Below are positions 9,706 through 18,192 of a stretch of DNA of 64,000 nucleotides, in pieces. Every line of letters starts with the position of its first letter. Position 1 is the first letter of the stretch. The notes beneath the pieces are model-generated. The model made no database searches. It was not told the origin of the DNA and saw nothing but the letters and a program-made list of their open reading frames with translations. Position numbers and translations under genes: made by a program. Origin of the DNA: Desulfurococcaceae archaeon AG1 (GTDB taxonomy: Archaea > Thermoproteota > Thermoprotei_A > Sulfolobales > AG1); contig BEWT01000001.1 of assembly GCA_003116855.1 (NCBI GenBank), forward strand, positions 62,001-126,000, given 5' to 3'.

Positions 9706-10200
9706 ATGGGTGATCCGAAAAAGCCTAGGAAGAAGTGGGAGAGACCAGGCCATCCATGGATCAAGGCTAGGCTTGAGGAGGAGATGAGACTTATGGGCGA
9801 GTATGGCTTGAGGAATAAGAGGGAGCTCTGGAGGGCTCAGACACTCTTGAGAAGAATAAGGGCTAGGGCTAGATCTCTACTGGTACTCCCACCAGATGTT
9901 AGAGCTAAGGAAGAAGCCGAACTTGTAAACAAGCTATACCACATGGGGCTTCTAAAGAGCTCTACAGCCTCTCTAGACGATATACTGGGGATAAGTGTGA
10001 GTGATGTTCTTGAGAGAAGACTCCAAACCATAGTCTATAAAAAAGGTCTTGCAAAGAGCATCCATGCTGCTAGACAGCTCATAGTCCACGGACATATAGC
10101 AATAGCGGGGAGGAGGGTTACATCACCTGGCCATCTGGTATCGAGAGATGAGGAGGAGCTTATAGGCTTCTACAGAGCAAGAGTCGCAGAGGCTGGGTGA
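9706..10200 (+). CDS. rps4: 30S ribosomal protein S4
   Basis: Primary 16S rRNA-binding protein and assembly nucleator. The ATG at 9706 gives [18 protein letters not shown], the conserved archaeal N terminus, and follows GGTGGTC. An alternative GTG at 9697 would add only three residues. The S4 RNA-binding domain is visible as [20 protein letters not shown] followed by [17 protein letters not shown]. Length 164 residues is normal. It sits between S13 and S11, as in nearly all archaea. Confidence 0.95.
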   Translation: MGDPKKPRKKWERPGHPWIKARLEEEMRLMGEYGLRNKRELWRAQTLLRRIRARARSLLVLPPDVRAKEEAELVNKLYHMGLLKSSTASLDDILGISVSDVLERRLQTIVYKKGLAKSIHAARQLIVHGHIAIAGRRVTSPGHLVSRDEEELIGFYRARVAEAG

Positions 10201-10204
10201 GAAC

Positions 10205-10606
10205 ATGTCGCTGGCTTCTAGAGAGCTTAGATGGGGTATAGCCCATATATATGCTTCTTTCAACAACACACATGTGCATATAACAGACCTCTCAGGAGCT
10301 GAAACAATAGCTAAGGGCTCGGGCGGTGTTGTGGTTAAGGCTGATAGGGAGAAGCCATCTCCATATGCAGCAATGATGGTTGCCTATAAAGTAGCCCAGG
10401 AGGCTATGGAGAAGGGTTTCACAGCAATCCATATTAAGGTAAGAGCTCCCGGCGGTCACGGACCAAAGACCCCTGGTCCAGGAGCACAACCAGCTATAAG
10501 GGCTTTAGCCAGGGCTGGCTTCGTTATTGGGAGAATAGAGGATGTAACACCAATACCCCATGATACTACTAGAAGACCTGGTGGTAGAAGGGGTAGGAGA
10601 GTCTAG
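10205..10606 (+). CDS. rps11: 30S ribosomal protein S11
   Basis: Small-subunit platform protein near the E site. The sequence includes the family core [33 protein letters not shown] and the GIRA-like [11 protein letters not shown] segment, and ends with the basic tail PGGRRGRRV. 133 residues is typical for archaea. The ATG at 10205 lies four bases after the S4 stop, so the genes are translationally coupled. Confidence 0.97.
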   Translation: MSLASRELRWGIAHIYASFNNTHVHITDLSGAETIAKGSGGVVVKADREKPSPYAAMMVAYKVAQEAMEKGFTAIHIKVRAPGGHGPKTPGPGAQPAIRALARAGFVIGRIEDVTPIPHDTTRRPGGRRGRRV

Positions 10607-10615
10607 GGATCCGCG

Positions 10616-11506
10616 TTGCCTGCACAGGGTTTTGGTAAAATAGAGGTAGAGGTTCTTAGGAGAGACGAGATATCCGTAGAGCTGGTGGTAAGAGGCATAC
10701 CGCTTCCTGTGCTTAACGCTGTTAGAAGGATCATGCAGCTGGAGGTTCCAACAGCAGCTGTTGAGGATGTTATATTTTATGAGAATAACACCCCGATATA
10801 TGATGAGATAATAGCCCATAGACTGGCTATGCTACCAATACTCTCAGAGGATGCTCTCAGAAAGCTCCGATCCCCTGATGAGTGTTATAGATGCTTCCAG
10901 GAGCCCTCTGGGATGACTCCTGAGGAGATGTCTAAAGAGTGCGGGGGTTGCTTCACCATAATGAGGTTCCAGGGAGAGGCTGGGTCAGAGCCTATAGTGG
11001 TTCGTGCAGGGGATCTGAAGACAGATGATCCTGATATAAGGCCCTCATACCCAGAGATCCCTATAACAGTGATAGGTCCTGGTCAGAGGATAGCTTTTGA
11101 CGCGAGGATAAGGCTTGGGAGGGGTATTGAGCATATTAAGTGGAGCCCGGTAACGGTTGCAGGGACTAGGTATGTTGCCAACATAACTACAAAAAGGGTT
11201 TCTGAGGATATGTTTTCAGAGGTTGAGAAATGTGTTGAGGTATGTCCTGTAAAGATCCTAAGTTTCAATAAAGAGGAGGGGAGGATAGAGGTGAGCGATA
11301 TATATAAGTGCACTCTATGTATGCAGTGTGTCAAGAAATGCCCTCCAGAGTCGATAGATGTGAAGCCGAGATCTGACGAATATATCTTATTCTACGAGTC
11401 AGCCGGTCAGCTGAGTGTTAAGACCATAGCGCTCCAAGCTATAGATATACTTATAAGCAAGATAGATCACTTAATAGATCAGGTGAAAAGCCTCAAAGGT
11501 GGCTAG
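10616..11506 (+). CDS. rpoD: DNA-directed RNA polymerase subunit D (Rpo3) with ferredoxin domain
   Basis: Rpo3 forms the assembly platform of archaeal RNA polymerase with Rpo11, equivalent to the bacterial alpha dimer. The N-terminal dimerisation domain includes VLNAVRRIMQLEVPTAAVE and IAHRLAMLPI. A ferredoxin-like insert follows at about residues 200-245, with CVEVCP and CTLCMQCVKKCP. In characterised crenarchaeal Rpo3 proteins such a domain binds one [4Fe-4S] cluster that stabilises the fold; with only two cysteines in the first half it likely binds one cluster here. A further CYRC and CGGC pair near residues 90-120 could bind zinc. The start is TTG at 10616, nine bases after the S11 stop. 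Confidence 0.95.
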   Translation: MPAQGFGKIEVEVLRRDEISVELVVRGIPLPVLNAVRRIMQLEVPTAAVEDVIFYENNTPIYDEIIAHRLAMLPILSEDALRKLRSPDECYRCFQEPSGMTPEEMSKECGGCFTIMRFQGEAGSEPIVVRAGDLKTDDPDIRPSYPEIPITVIGPGQRIAFDARIRLGRGIEHIKWSPVTVAGTRYVANITTKRVSEDMFSEVEKCVEVCPVKILSFNKEEGRIEVSDIYKCTLCMQCVKKCPPESIDVKPRSDEYILFYESAGQLSVKTIALQAIDILISKIDHLIDQVKSLKGG

Positions 11507-11508
11507 GC

Positions 11509-11871
11509 ATGAGGAGAACAGGACCCACTAACTATGTTTTGAGGATAACGATCGATGAGCTCTTAAAAGCATCGACTAGGAACAAAGCCCCTATATGGAG
11601 ATACGTGGCCGAGATGCTTTCCAAGAGCTCGAGATCCAGGGTTGTTGTGAATCTATCAAAGATCGAGAGGTATGCTGAGGAAGGAGATATAGTAGTAGTC
11701 CCGGGCAAGGTTCTGGGCGGGGGGATCCTTAGGAAAAAGGTAACGATAGCTGCTGCACAGTTCTCAAAAACAGCTCTAGAGAAGATCAGGTCGTCGGGTT
11801 CTAGGCATATGCATTTATTAGATCTATTAAAGGAGAATCCAGAAGGTAGAGGGGTGAGGATCCTAGCATGA
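11509..11871 (+). CDS. rpl18e: 50S ribosomal protein L18e
   Basis: Large-subunit protein specific to archaea and eukaryotes, related in fold to L15. The sequence begins MRRTGPTNYVLRITIDEL, with the conserved core RSRVVVNLSKIERYAEEGD and VVPGKVLGGG. 120 residues is the usual length. It starts two bases after the rpoD stop and overlaps the L13 start by four bases (ATGA), indicating translational coupling inside the operon. Confidence 0.96.
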   Translation: MRRTGPTNYVLRITIDELLKASTRNKAPIWRYVAEMLSKSSRSRVVVNLSKIERYAEEGDIVVVPGKVLGGGILRKKVTIAAAQFSKTALEKIRSSGSRHMHLLDLLKENPEGRGVRILA

Positions 11872-12353
11872 GCACGCTTAGATCCGTACTAGAGGAGATC
11901 TCTAGAACAGCAGGATCCGGGAAGACTGTTGTTATAGATGCTGAGAACGCGATACTGGGTAGGATGTGTACCATAATAGCAAAACTCCTGCTAGACGGGT
12001 ATAGAGTGTATGTTATAAATGCTGAGAAAGCAGTAGTATCCGGCGAGAGAAGAAGGGTTGTCGAGGGTTACAAGCTCTTACTAAAAGTTAGAACCCATAG
12101 AAACCCCTATAGAAGTGGTATTAGGAGACCCAGAACGCCTATCAATATTATTAAGAGGACAGTGAGGGGTATGCTTCCGAAAGAATGTACAAGGGGTATG
12201 GAGGCTTTAAAAAGACTCAAAGTATATATAGGCATTCCAGAAGAGCTCTCGAAACTACCTAGGGTAAAGCTGGAGATAGCAGATGCGTCGAGACTTGGTG
12301 GTAGATATGTTTATCTAGGAGATATAGCTAGGGAGCTTGGGTGGAAAGGATGA
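11868..12353 (+). CDS. rpl13: 50S ribosomal protein L13
   Basis: Early-assembly 23S rRNA-binding protein. The N-terminal core VVIDAENAILGRMCTIIAKLL and NAEKAVVSGERR are diagnostic, as are RTPINIIKRTVRGMLP and GMEALKRLKVYIGIP. The protein is about ten residues longer at the N terminus than most archaeal L13 (MSTLRSVLEEISRTAGSGKT precedes the core). The ATG overlaps the L18e stop, and no later ATG, GTG or TTG suits better. It overlaps S9 by four bases. Confidence 0.95.
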   Translation: MSTLRSVLEEISRTAGSGKTVVIDAENAILGRMCTIIAKLLLDGYRVYVINAEKAVVSGERRRVVEGYKLLLKVRTHRNPYRSGIRRPRTPINIIKRTVRGMLPKECTRGMEALKRLKVYIGIPEELSKLPRVKLEIADASRLGGRYVYLGDIARELGWKG

Positions 12354-12766
12354 GCGAGCAGGAGAAGATAGTCATAGCTACTGGGAGGAGGAAAACAGCT
12401 ATAGCTAGGGCTGTTATTAGGAAGGGGAGTGGTAGGGTTAGGATCAATGGAACACCTGTCGAGCTAATCCCCATAGAAGTGGCTAGGATAAAGATCATGG
12501 AGCCCCTCCTACTGCTTGGTAAGAAGATCAGGGAGAGCATAGATATAGATGTCAAGGTATCTGGCGGTGGCTTCATGTCCCAGGCAGAAGCCTGTAGGAT
12601 GGCTATAGCTAGGGGGCTTGTCTCTTTCTTCAGCGATCTCCAAGAGATCGCGAAGATTTTCAGGGAGTATGATAGGACAATGCTCTCAGGCGATCCCAGA
12701 GGTACAGAGCCTGAGAAGTGGATGAGATACTCTGCTAGAAGGTTTAGGCAGAAGTCCTACAGGTGA
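12350..12766 (+). CDS. rps9: 30S ribosomal protein S9
   Basis: Head protein whose C-terminal tail contacts the P-site tRNA anticodon. The sequence has [20 protein letters not shown] near the start and ends [13 protein letters not shown], the conserved basic tail. ATG at 12350 overlaps the L13 stop in an ATGA junction and is preceded by GGTGG (12340-12344). A GTG at 12341 would add three residues but would remove that site. 138 residues is normal. Confidence 0.96.
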   Translation: MSEQEKIVIATGRRKTAIARAVIRKGSGRVRINGTPVELIPIEVARIKIMEPLLLLGKKIRESIDIDVKVSGGGFMSQAEACRMAIARGLVSFFSDLQEIAKIFREYDRTMLSGDPRGTEPEKWMRYSARRFRQKSYR

Positions 12767-12770
12767 TCCT

Positions 12771-12971
12771 ATGATTATTCCTGTTCGTTGCTTTACATGC
12801 GGCTACCCTGTATCGAGACACTGGGAGGAGTTCTCTAGGAGGGTTGCTGCTGGTGAGGATCCAAAGAAGGTTCTCGACGATCTTGGTGTGAAGAGGTATT
12901 GCTGTAGAAGGATACTTCTAGCCCATGTACCCCTTGTAAACGATATAATATACTACTCGAGAAAACTATAG
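12771..12971 (+). CDS. rpoN: DNA-directed RNA polymerase subunit N (Rpo10)
   Basis: Small zinc-binding subunit that bridges Rpo3/Rpo11 and the large subunits. Of 66 residues, [10 protein letters not shown] supplies the first cysteine pair and [13 protein letters not shown] the second, the atypical CxxC...CC zinc site of the family. It lies four bases after S9. In many archaea rpoK and enolase follow; here S2 follows directly. Confidence 0.96.
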   Translation: MIIPVRCFTCGYPVSRHWEEFSRRVAAGEDPKKVLDDLGVKRYCCRRILLAHVPLVNDIIYYSRKL

Positions 12972-12982
12972 GTGGTGGGTTT

Positions 12983-13657
12983 ATGAGCAGCTACGAAGAG
13001 GCAGGAGGCTCTGAGGAGATACAAAGAGAATCTGCAATGGCTACTAAATACGCTACTGTAGAGCTCCTAGTCCCAGTAGATCTATACCTCTCGTCAGGAG
13101 TACATATAGGAACATATTTCTCCAACAAACAGCTGGAGAAATTCATATACAGGGTTAGGCCCGACGGTCTCTATATCCTCGATGTGAGGAAGATAGATGA
13201 GAGGATAAGGGTTGCAGCGAAATTCATAGCTACATTCGAGCCAAGCTCTGTGGTAGCCGTTGGTGGGAGGCAGTATAGCTTCAAGCCTGTGGAGATGTTT
13301 GCAAAGCTAACAGGAGGTAAAGCAGTGCTGGGGAGGTTTATGCCTGGGACATTCACAAACCCCCGTTTCAGCGGCTATATAGAGCCTGAGGTTGTTATAA
13401 TATCAGACCCGAGGGTCGATACACAGGCCCTCACAGAGGCTATGGAGATCGGGGTGCCTGTGGTTGCCTTCGTAAGCACCGATGCCAGGATCTCAGGGAT
13501 AGATCTGGTTATACCTGGTAATAACAAGGGTAGGAAATCACTAGCACTGCTATACTACCTCTTAACAAGACAGGTTCTCAGGGAGAGAGGACAGCTAGGC
13601 GCTACACAAGAACTCCCAGTACCCCTCGAAGAGTTCGAAGCGAAGGTGGTGATTTGA
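12983..13657 (+). CDS. rps2: 30S ribosomal protein S2
   Basis: Small-subunit body protein, homologous to eukaryotic SA. The conserved elements are [20 protein letters not shown], the [13 protein letters not shown] helix, [21 protein letters not shown] and [15 protein letters not shown]. About 20 residues before [14 protein letters not shown] form a poorly conserved acidic extension. A start at 13037 ([14 protein letters not shown]) is possible, but the ATG at 12983 has GGTGGG just upstream. The stop overlaps the MEMO start by four bases. Confidence 0.95.
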   Translation: MSSYEEAGGSEEIQRESAMATKYATVELLVPVDLYLSSGVHIGTYFSNKQLEKFIYRVRPDGLYILDVRKIDERIRVAAKFIATFEPSSVVAVGGRQYSFKPVEMFAKLTGGKAVLGRFMPGTFTNPRFSGYIEPEVVIISDPRVDTQALTEAMEIGVPVVAFVSTDARISGIDLVIPGNNKGRKSLALLYYLLTRQVLRERGQLGATQELPVPLEEFEAKVVI

Positions 13658-14514
13658 AGAGGAGAAGATACCCAGCAGTTGCTGGGTATTTTTACGAGGC
13701 TGATAGAGAGCAGCTTATCAAGAGAATCGAGTGGTCCTATAACCACCCCCTAGGCGTTGGCAAACTCCCAGTTAGAGATGCTCCGAGGGATAGGCGTGCG
13801 AGGCTCTTCATAGCGCCACATGCCGGCTATATGTACAGCGGTCCTGTCGCTTCTCATACATATTACCACATATCGCTATCAGGAAACCCGGGTACCTTTA
13901 TAATAGCAGGGCCCAACCATAGCGGTATAGGCTCGATGGTTGCTACGGTTATTGACTATATCTGGGAGACGCCTTTAGGCGAGGTTGAGGTTGATAGCGA
14001 GCTTGCGAAGGCGATAGCGAGGAATAGTAGTTTCCTCGATATAGACGATATCCCCCACGAGAACGAGCACTCGATAGAGGTTCAAATACCGTTCCTCCAA
14101 CATATATTTGGATCTAGTTTCAAGATAGTACCAATAGCTATGGCTATGCAAACAATAGAGGCGGCCAGGGATCTGGCTAATGCTATTGCAAAGGCTGTTG
14201 AGACCCTCGGGAGGGATGTGATCTATATAGCATCTACTGACTGGTCCCACTACGAGCCTCATGAGCCAACCGTGAAGAAGGATCTTGAGGCTCTCTCATA
14301 TGTTGAGAGACTCGATCCAGAGGGTTTCTATAGATATATAATAGAGAGAAACGTCACAGCATGTGGTCCGGGACCAACAATGGTTTTCATATATCTAGCA
14401 AAGATCTGGGGGTATAAGAGGGCAAGGATCTTTAAATACGCCACATCGGGAGACGTGACAGGAGAGAAAGCCTGGGTAGTTGGGTACGCATCAGCAACAG
14501 CTGTTTATGAATAG
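13654..14514 (+). CDS. MEMO1 family protein
   Basis: A 286-residue member of the MEMO family, a relative of extradiol dioxygenases. Several histidines match the putative metal pocket of the fold: [33 protein letters not shown] and [11 protein letters not shown]. The archaeal protein has no settled biochemical role, although the gene is almost always in this ribosomal cluster. The start is TTG at 13654, overlapping the S2 stop, so it is translated as part of the operon. In many archaea mevalonate kinase comes next; here a new transcription unit (aRF1) follows. Confidence 0.92.
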   Translation: MKRRRYPAVAGYFYEADREQLIKRIEWSYNHPLGVGKLPVRDAPRDRRARLFIAPHAGYMYSGPVASHTYYHISLSGNPGTFIIAGPNHSGIGSMVATVIDYIWETPLGEVEVDSELAKAIARNSSFLDIDDIPHENEHSIEVQIPFLQHIFGSSFKIVPIAMAMQTIEAARDLANAIAKAVETLGRDVIYIASTDWSHYEPHEPTVKKDLEALSYVERLDPEGFYRYIIERNVTACGPGPTMVFIYLAKIWGYKRARIFKYATSGDVTGEKAWVVGYASATAVYE

Positions 14515-14574
14515 AGATAACATTTAAACCACCCAGTAGCCAGATATTATTGGGGATTTCTATTTAGCGAGCTC

Positions 14575-15660
14575 GTGGTTGATAGAAGGAAGCTGAAGCA
14601 GATAATATCATATCTAAAGACATGGCAGGCTAGCGCAACAATTCTCCTCAGCCTCTACATACCCCCGGGAAGACCTGTAGCCGATGTTCTCGAGGTTCTT
14701 AGAAGAGAGCTATCCATAGCACAGAATATAAAGTTGAAGAGGACCAGAGATGCTGTTGAGACAGCCCTATCAATGGCTATAGATAGGCTCTCAAAGATAC
14801 CAAAGATTCCTCAGAACGGTCTCGTCATCTTCGCAGGCGTTAACCCAGATACAGGTGACCAGGTTTCCTTCGTATTCTCTCCCCCGGATCCTGTGCCTCT
14901 CTATTACTATAGAACGGATAAGTGGTTCCACACAGAATTCCTAGAACCGATGGTTGAGGAGTCAGAGGTATACGGGATCATTATTATTGAGAGGGATCAG
15001 GCGACAATAGCGATTCTAAAGCCAAGCGGTTTCCTAATACTCGAGGAGATAGAGGACTACATACCGGGAAAACACTCGAAGGGTGGGCAGAGCCAGAGGA
15101 GATATGATAGGATCATAGAACAGATGGTAGAGGATTTCTATAAAAAAGTCGGTGAGAGGGCTTCTAGGTATTTCATACCACTGCTAGAAGAGAAGAAGCT
15201 TAAAGGGATCTTGATCGGAGGGCCTGGTTATGCTAAACTGGACTTTGTAAGGGGAGACTATCTAGACTATAGGTTGAAAAGCCTCATTATTGGGGAGCCT
15301 TACGATGTATCCTACCAAGGCGAGCCAGGAGTGAGAGAGATCATTATGAAGGCCTCTAACGCGATAAAGGGTCAGAGATATATAGATGCTATAAACGCTG
15401 TAGAGGAATTCAAGATCCATCTAGCTAAAGATGACGGACTAGCCCTCTACGGGGTTAACGAGATAAAGAAAGCCCTAGAGATGGGGGCTGTTAGGAGGAT
15501 AGTTATCCTCGAGGAATCCAGCGAGGCTGACGAGCTGGAGAAGCTGGCTAAAAGCAGAGGAGCTGAGGTTCACTTCATAAGCAGCTCACTACCAGAGGGC
15601 GAGTGGATCAAAAAGACGTTTGGCGATGCAATAGCGATACTTAGGTATAGGCTTGAATAG
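14575..15660 (+). CDS. prf1: Peptide chain release factor aRF1
   Basis: Class I release factor that reads all three stop codons and triggers peptide release. The peptidyl-transferase motif GGQ is at residues 170-172 within KHSKGGQSQRRYDR. The stop-codon-recognition domain deviates from the textbook form: the NIKS position reads NIKL (51-54), and the YxCxxxF position reads YRTDKWF (112-118), with Thr for Cys. The C-terminal domain that binds aRF3-like partners follows, including NEIKKALEMGAVRRIVILE. 361 residues is close to the family length. The start is GTG at 14575. A TATA-like TTTAAAC at 14523-14529 suggests its own promoter. Confidence 0.95.
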   Translation: MVDRRKLKQIISYLKTWQASATILLSLYIPPGRPVADVLEVLRRELSIAQNIKLKRTRDAVETALSMAIDRLSKIPKIPQNGLVIFAGVNPDTGDQVSFVFSPPDPVPLYYYRTDKWFHTEFLEPMVEESEVYGIIIIERDQATIAILKPSGFLILEEIEDYIPGKHSKGGQSQRRYDRIIEQMVEDFYKKVGERASRYFIPLLEEKKLKGILIGGPGYAKLDFVRGDYLDYRLKSLIIGEPYDVSYQGEPGVREIIMKASNAIKGQRYIDAINAVEEFKIHLAKDDGLALYGVNEIKKALEMGAVRRIVILEESSEADELEKLAKSRGAEVHFISSSLPEGEWIKKTFGDAIAILRYRLE

Positions 15661-15731
15661 TTCTCAAAATCCCCGAGCCTTAGATCGAGTCTATATGGTG
15701 TTGGAAATATAGAGGCTATATTAGTCCAGGT

Positions 15732-17024
15732 CTAGAGGATCAGTTTCTCTGGATCTATGTATCTCCTGACAAGCCCGAACATATCGCTCCTAATCCTTAT
15801 ACCGCCATAGAGTTCCACCTCATCATACCCCAGGGCTAGGGCTGATGCTATCCTCCCTATAGCGTCTGCCTTCATTATCCCAGAGCCTGAGGTTCCCGCA
15901 ACAACCTCTATATTGCCTATCATGAATATCACTGGTTGTCCGTCGATCGGGTTTATATCGTAATAACCTGCCCACATAGCGTCTGGATATGCCTGGGAGA
16001 ACTGGGGTAGGTATTTGGTTAACACTGGGTGGATCGAGTATCTATAGAAGCTCTCCTCAGCCTTTAACTCCTCCAACCCATACGGTCTTCCTAGGTTATC
16101 TGAAAGACCTACCCAGAAGCTCTTCTCCCCTATCTCTGGCTTTATATACACACCTCTAGGGAGTATTGTGAATGGGAGCACGTTATACGCATTGTACCCT
16201 TTCGTGTTGAGGAGATCTGTGAGTCCTTTTGTGTTAGCCCTTATAACAAAGATCTGTCTCTTTTTGGGATTAACTATAGGATCTATTCCTATGGGTTCCA
16301 AAAGCTCCCTGGTATATGCGCCTGCAGCAACAACTATACTTCTAGCCTCTATATATCCTGATGATGTCTCAACACCCTTAGCCTCTATATCCTGCCATGC
16401 GAACGGCTCGCCAGGTATGCCGAGGGGATTCTTAGGGCCTAGCACGATTCTCTTCACCTCAGTGTTATAAAGGATCTCTCCGCCTAGTGCTTTGAATGCA
16501 TGCTCATAATACCTAACCAGAGAGTCTGGATCGAGTGTACCAGCCCTTGGTATATATATCCCAGCCTCTATGTCTGGCAACCCCATCAAGCTGGCCTCAG
16601 GGTCTGTTGATACATCTACATTGAAACCCTGGTTTTTCAGAGAATCTCTATCAATGATCCTATAGCTGCCTCCAAGCCTCTCAGCCTCGTCAAGGGCTGG
16701 CTTCATGTTCTCAAGCTCTTTAGAATCGACTAGGAAGAGATAACCTAGGTATTTAATACCAAGATCCCATCCTATGTTTTTCTCAACATGCTCGAAATAC
16801 TCGACAGAGCTTTTAGCAAGGATCATATTTGTCTTCGAACTAAAGAAGACTCTAAACATAGCAGCAGATCTAGACGTATCCCCCATACCTGGCCCGGGGT
16901 TTTTCTCAACGATAACAACTCTAGAGCCAGGGCTCATTGACTTAATATGATAGGCTGTTGATAGCCCGATTATCCCGGCACCTATGATCAGGAAATCTAT
17001 GTCCGGCGATTTACATCCCCTCAC
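15732..17024 (-). CDS. DAO-family FAD-dependent amine/amino-acid oxidoreductase
   Basis: A 430-residue flavoprotein of the D-amino-acid oxidase/sarcosine oxidase/glycine oxidase family. The FAD motif is FLIIGAGIIGLSTAYHI near the N terminus, followed by IVEKNPGPGMGDTSRSAAMFR, where SRSA matches the family's flavin-contact segment. A second FAD-contact segment is IVVAAGAYTRELLEPIG, and the C terminus has EVVAGTSGSGIMKADAIGR. Archaeal members include proline and dye-linked dehydrogenase subunits, but without partner genes the substrate is open. It is transcribed ahead of nothing obvious; the next minus gene (17062) is upstream by 37 bases, and the two may be one operon. Confidence 0.88.
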   Translation of the reverse strand: MRGCKSPDIDFLIIGAGIIGLSTAYHIKSMSPGSRVVIVEKNPGPGMGDTSRSAAMFRVFFSSKTNMILAKSSVEYFEHVEKNIGWDLGIKYLGYLFLVDSKELENMKPALDEAERLGGSYRIIDRDSLKNQGFNVDVSTDPEASLMGLPDIEAGIYIPRAGTLDPDSLVRYYEHAFKALGGEILYNTEVKRIVLGPKNPLGIPGEPFAWQDIEAKGVETSSGYIEARSIVVAAGAYTRELLEPIGIDPIVNPKKRQIFVIRANTKGLTDLLNTKGYNAYNVLPFTILPRGVYIKPEIGEKSFWVGLSDNLGRPYGLEELKAEESFYRYSIHPVLTKYLPQFSQAYPDAMWAGYYDINPIDGQPVIFMIGNIEVVAGTSGSGIMKADAIGRIASALALGYDEVELYGGIRIRSDMFGLVRRYIDPEKLIL

Positions 17025-17061
17025 ATATCTATCCTGGGGCTCTTATATTCGGTATAGATTC

Positions 17062-17910
17062 CTAGCCCTTGTTTGAGTCTGATAGTGAGAGGACTAGGAA
17101 GTCTGCTAGCAGTGGTGGTTCTTCATTGAACCCGGCTTCAAGGTATTTATAGCCCTTAGCTGTTTTCCTAATCTTTCTAGCCAGGTTTATAGCTTTTACT
17201 CGTGGGTGAGAATAGCCCAGGGATCTTATCCTTATCCCGCTACCCAGGGGTATCGATATCTCCTCACCTGCTAGTAATGGGTGGAAATATATATCGATCC
17301 TACCCTTAGAGGCAAGGATCTTGAGGACCTTCTTCTCATCCTCATCAGCTATCCCAGCTATATATATGCTGCTAAAGATCCTCGAGGTAGCGGTATCACT
17401 ACTAAGGCTTATTGTCTCAACACCCCTAAAGGTTCTCCCTATAGTTGCGCCTCTCACACCGATAGATTGTAGGACGTATAGAGCTATATAGGCCTCAAAA
17501 CCTCCCCCTATTACTAGAGGTGCAGAACCCAGGATCCTGGAGTATTTGAGCGCCAGCTGCACCTCCATAGCTATTATACCCTCAACGCCTTGGAGCTCGC
17601 CTCCTACTTCAACGACATCTCCAGGATCTCCTGGTGAGAACGAACACACAGAGCCATTAACAATCCTTGGTCTATAAAACACAGATTTCCCAACAAGCTC
17701 TCTACCACTACCGCTCGGAGCCTCTATAACCCTCCCAATAGCTGTTACGAAAGACCTCTTAATAGCTGTGCAGAGATCCCCTTTCCCCATAGATGAGATG
17801 CCTAGGACGAGGTTTTTTACAAGGATCATTCCCCAGCCTATGTCTATAACATCTTCTCTTGAATAAACTATCCTGGAATTCTCGCATCTAACGCATAACA
17901 AGACCCCCAC
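17062..17910 (-). CDS. Conserved hypothetical protein, possibly a divergent alcohol-dehydrogenase-like (MDR) protein
   Basis: 282 residues without a clear family signature. A GroES-like pattern is suggested by AIGRVIEAPSGSGRELVGKSVFYRP near residues 55-80, and a nucleotide-fold-like helix by APLVIGGGFEAYIALYVLQSIGV. Both are expected of medium-chain dehydrogenases, but the GxGxxG motif is degenerate and no zinc cysteine pattern is present apart from CVRC near the N terminus. The reading frame and codon use look genuine. It lies 37 bases upstream of the DAO-family gene on the same strand, so the two may act together. Function is uncertain. Confidence 0.65.
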   Translation of the reverse strand: MGVLLCVRCENSRIVYSREDVIDIGWGMILVKNLVLGISSMGKGDLCTAIKRSFVTAIGRVIEAPSGSGRELVGKSVFYRPRIVNGSVCSFSPGDPGDVVEVGGELQGVEGIIAMEVQLALKYSRILGSAPLVIGGGFEAYIALYVLQSIGVRGATIGRTFRGVETISLSSDTATSRIFSSIYIAGIADEDEKKVLKILASKGRIDIYFHPLLAGEEISIPLGSGIRIRSLGYSHPRVKAINLARKIRKTAKGYKYLEAGFNEEPPLLADFLVLSLSDSNKG

Positions 17911-18192
17911 CTACGTGTTCCCGTCCCGCTACATTTAATCCTCAGTCATTATATTAGGCTATCCTGACCTAGCACGATTTCTCCAGATCCTGGATAATAT
18001 TATTAGAGGATTTCCTGATACGGTTTCGATCTACATGGTCTTTAATTTATTTAACTATATTAGATCTCCTATGGTTATTTCTCACACATTAGCCCTGCAT
18101 TATACGCTGAGCTGGTTTAGTGCAATCACACGTTATGCTATGCTTAAAGGCTTAAAGTAGGGTTATCCTCTAAACCCTGAGGCTATGTAGAG

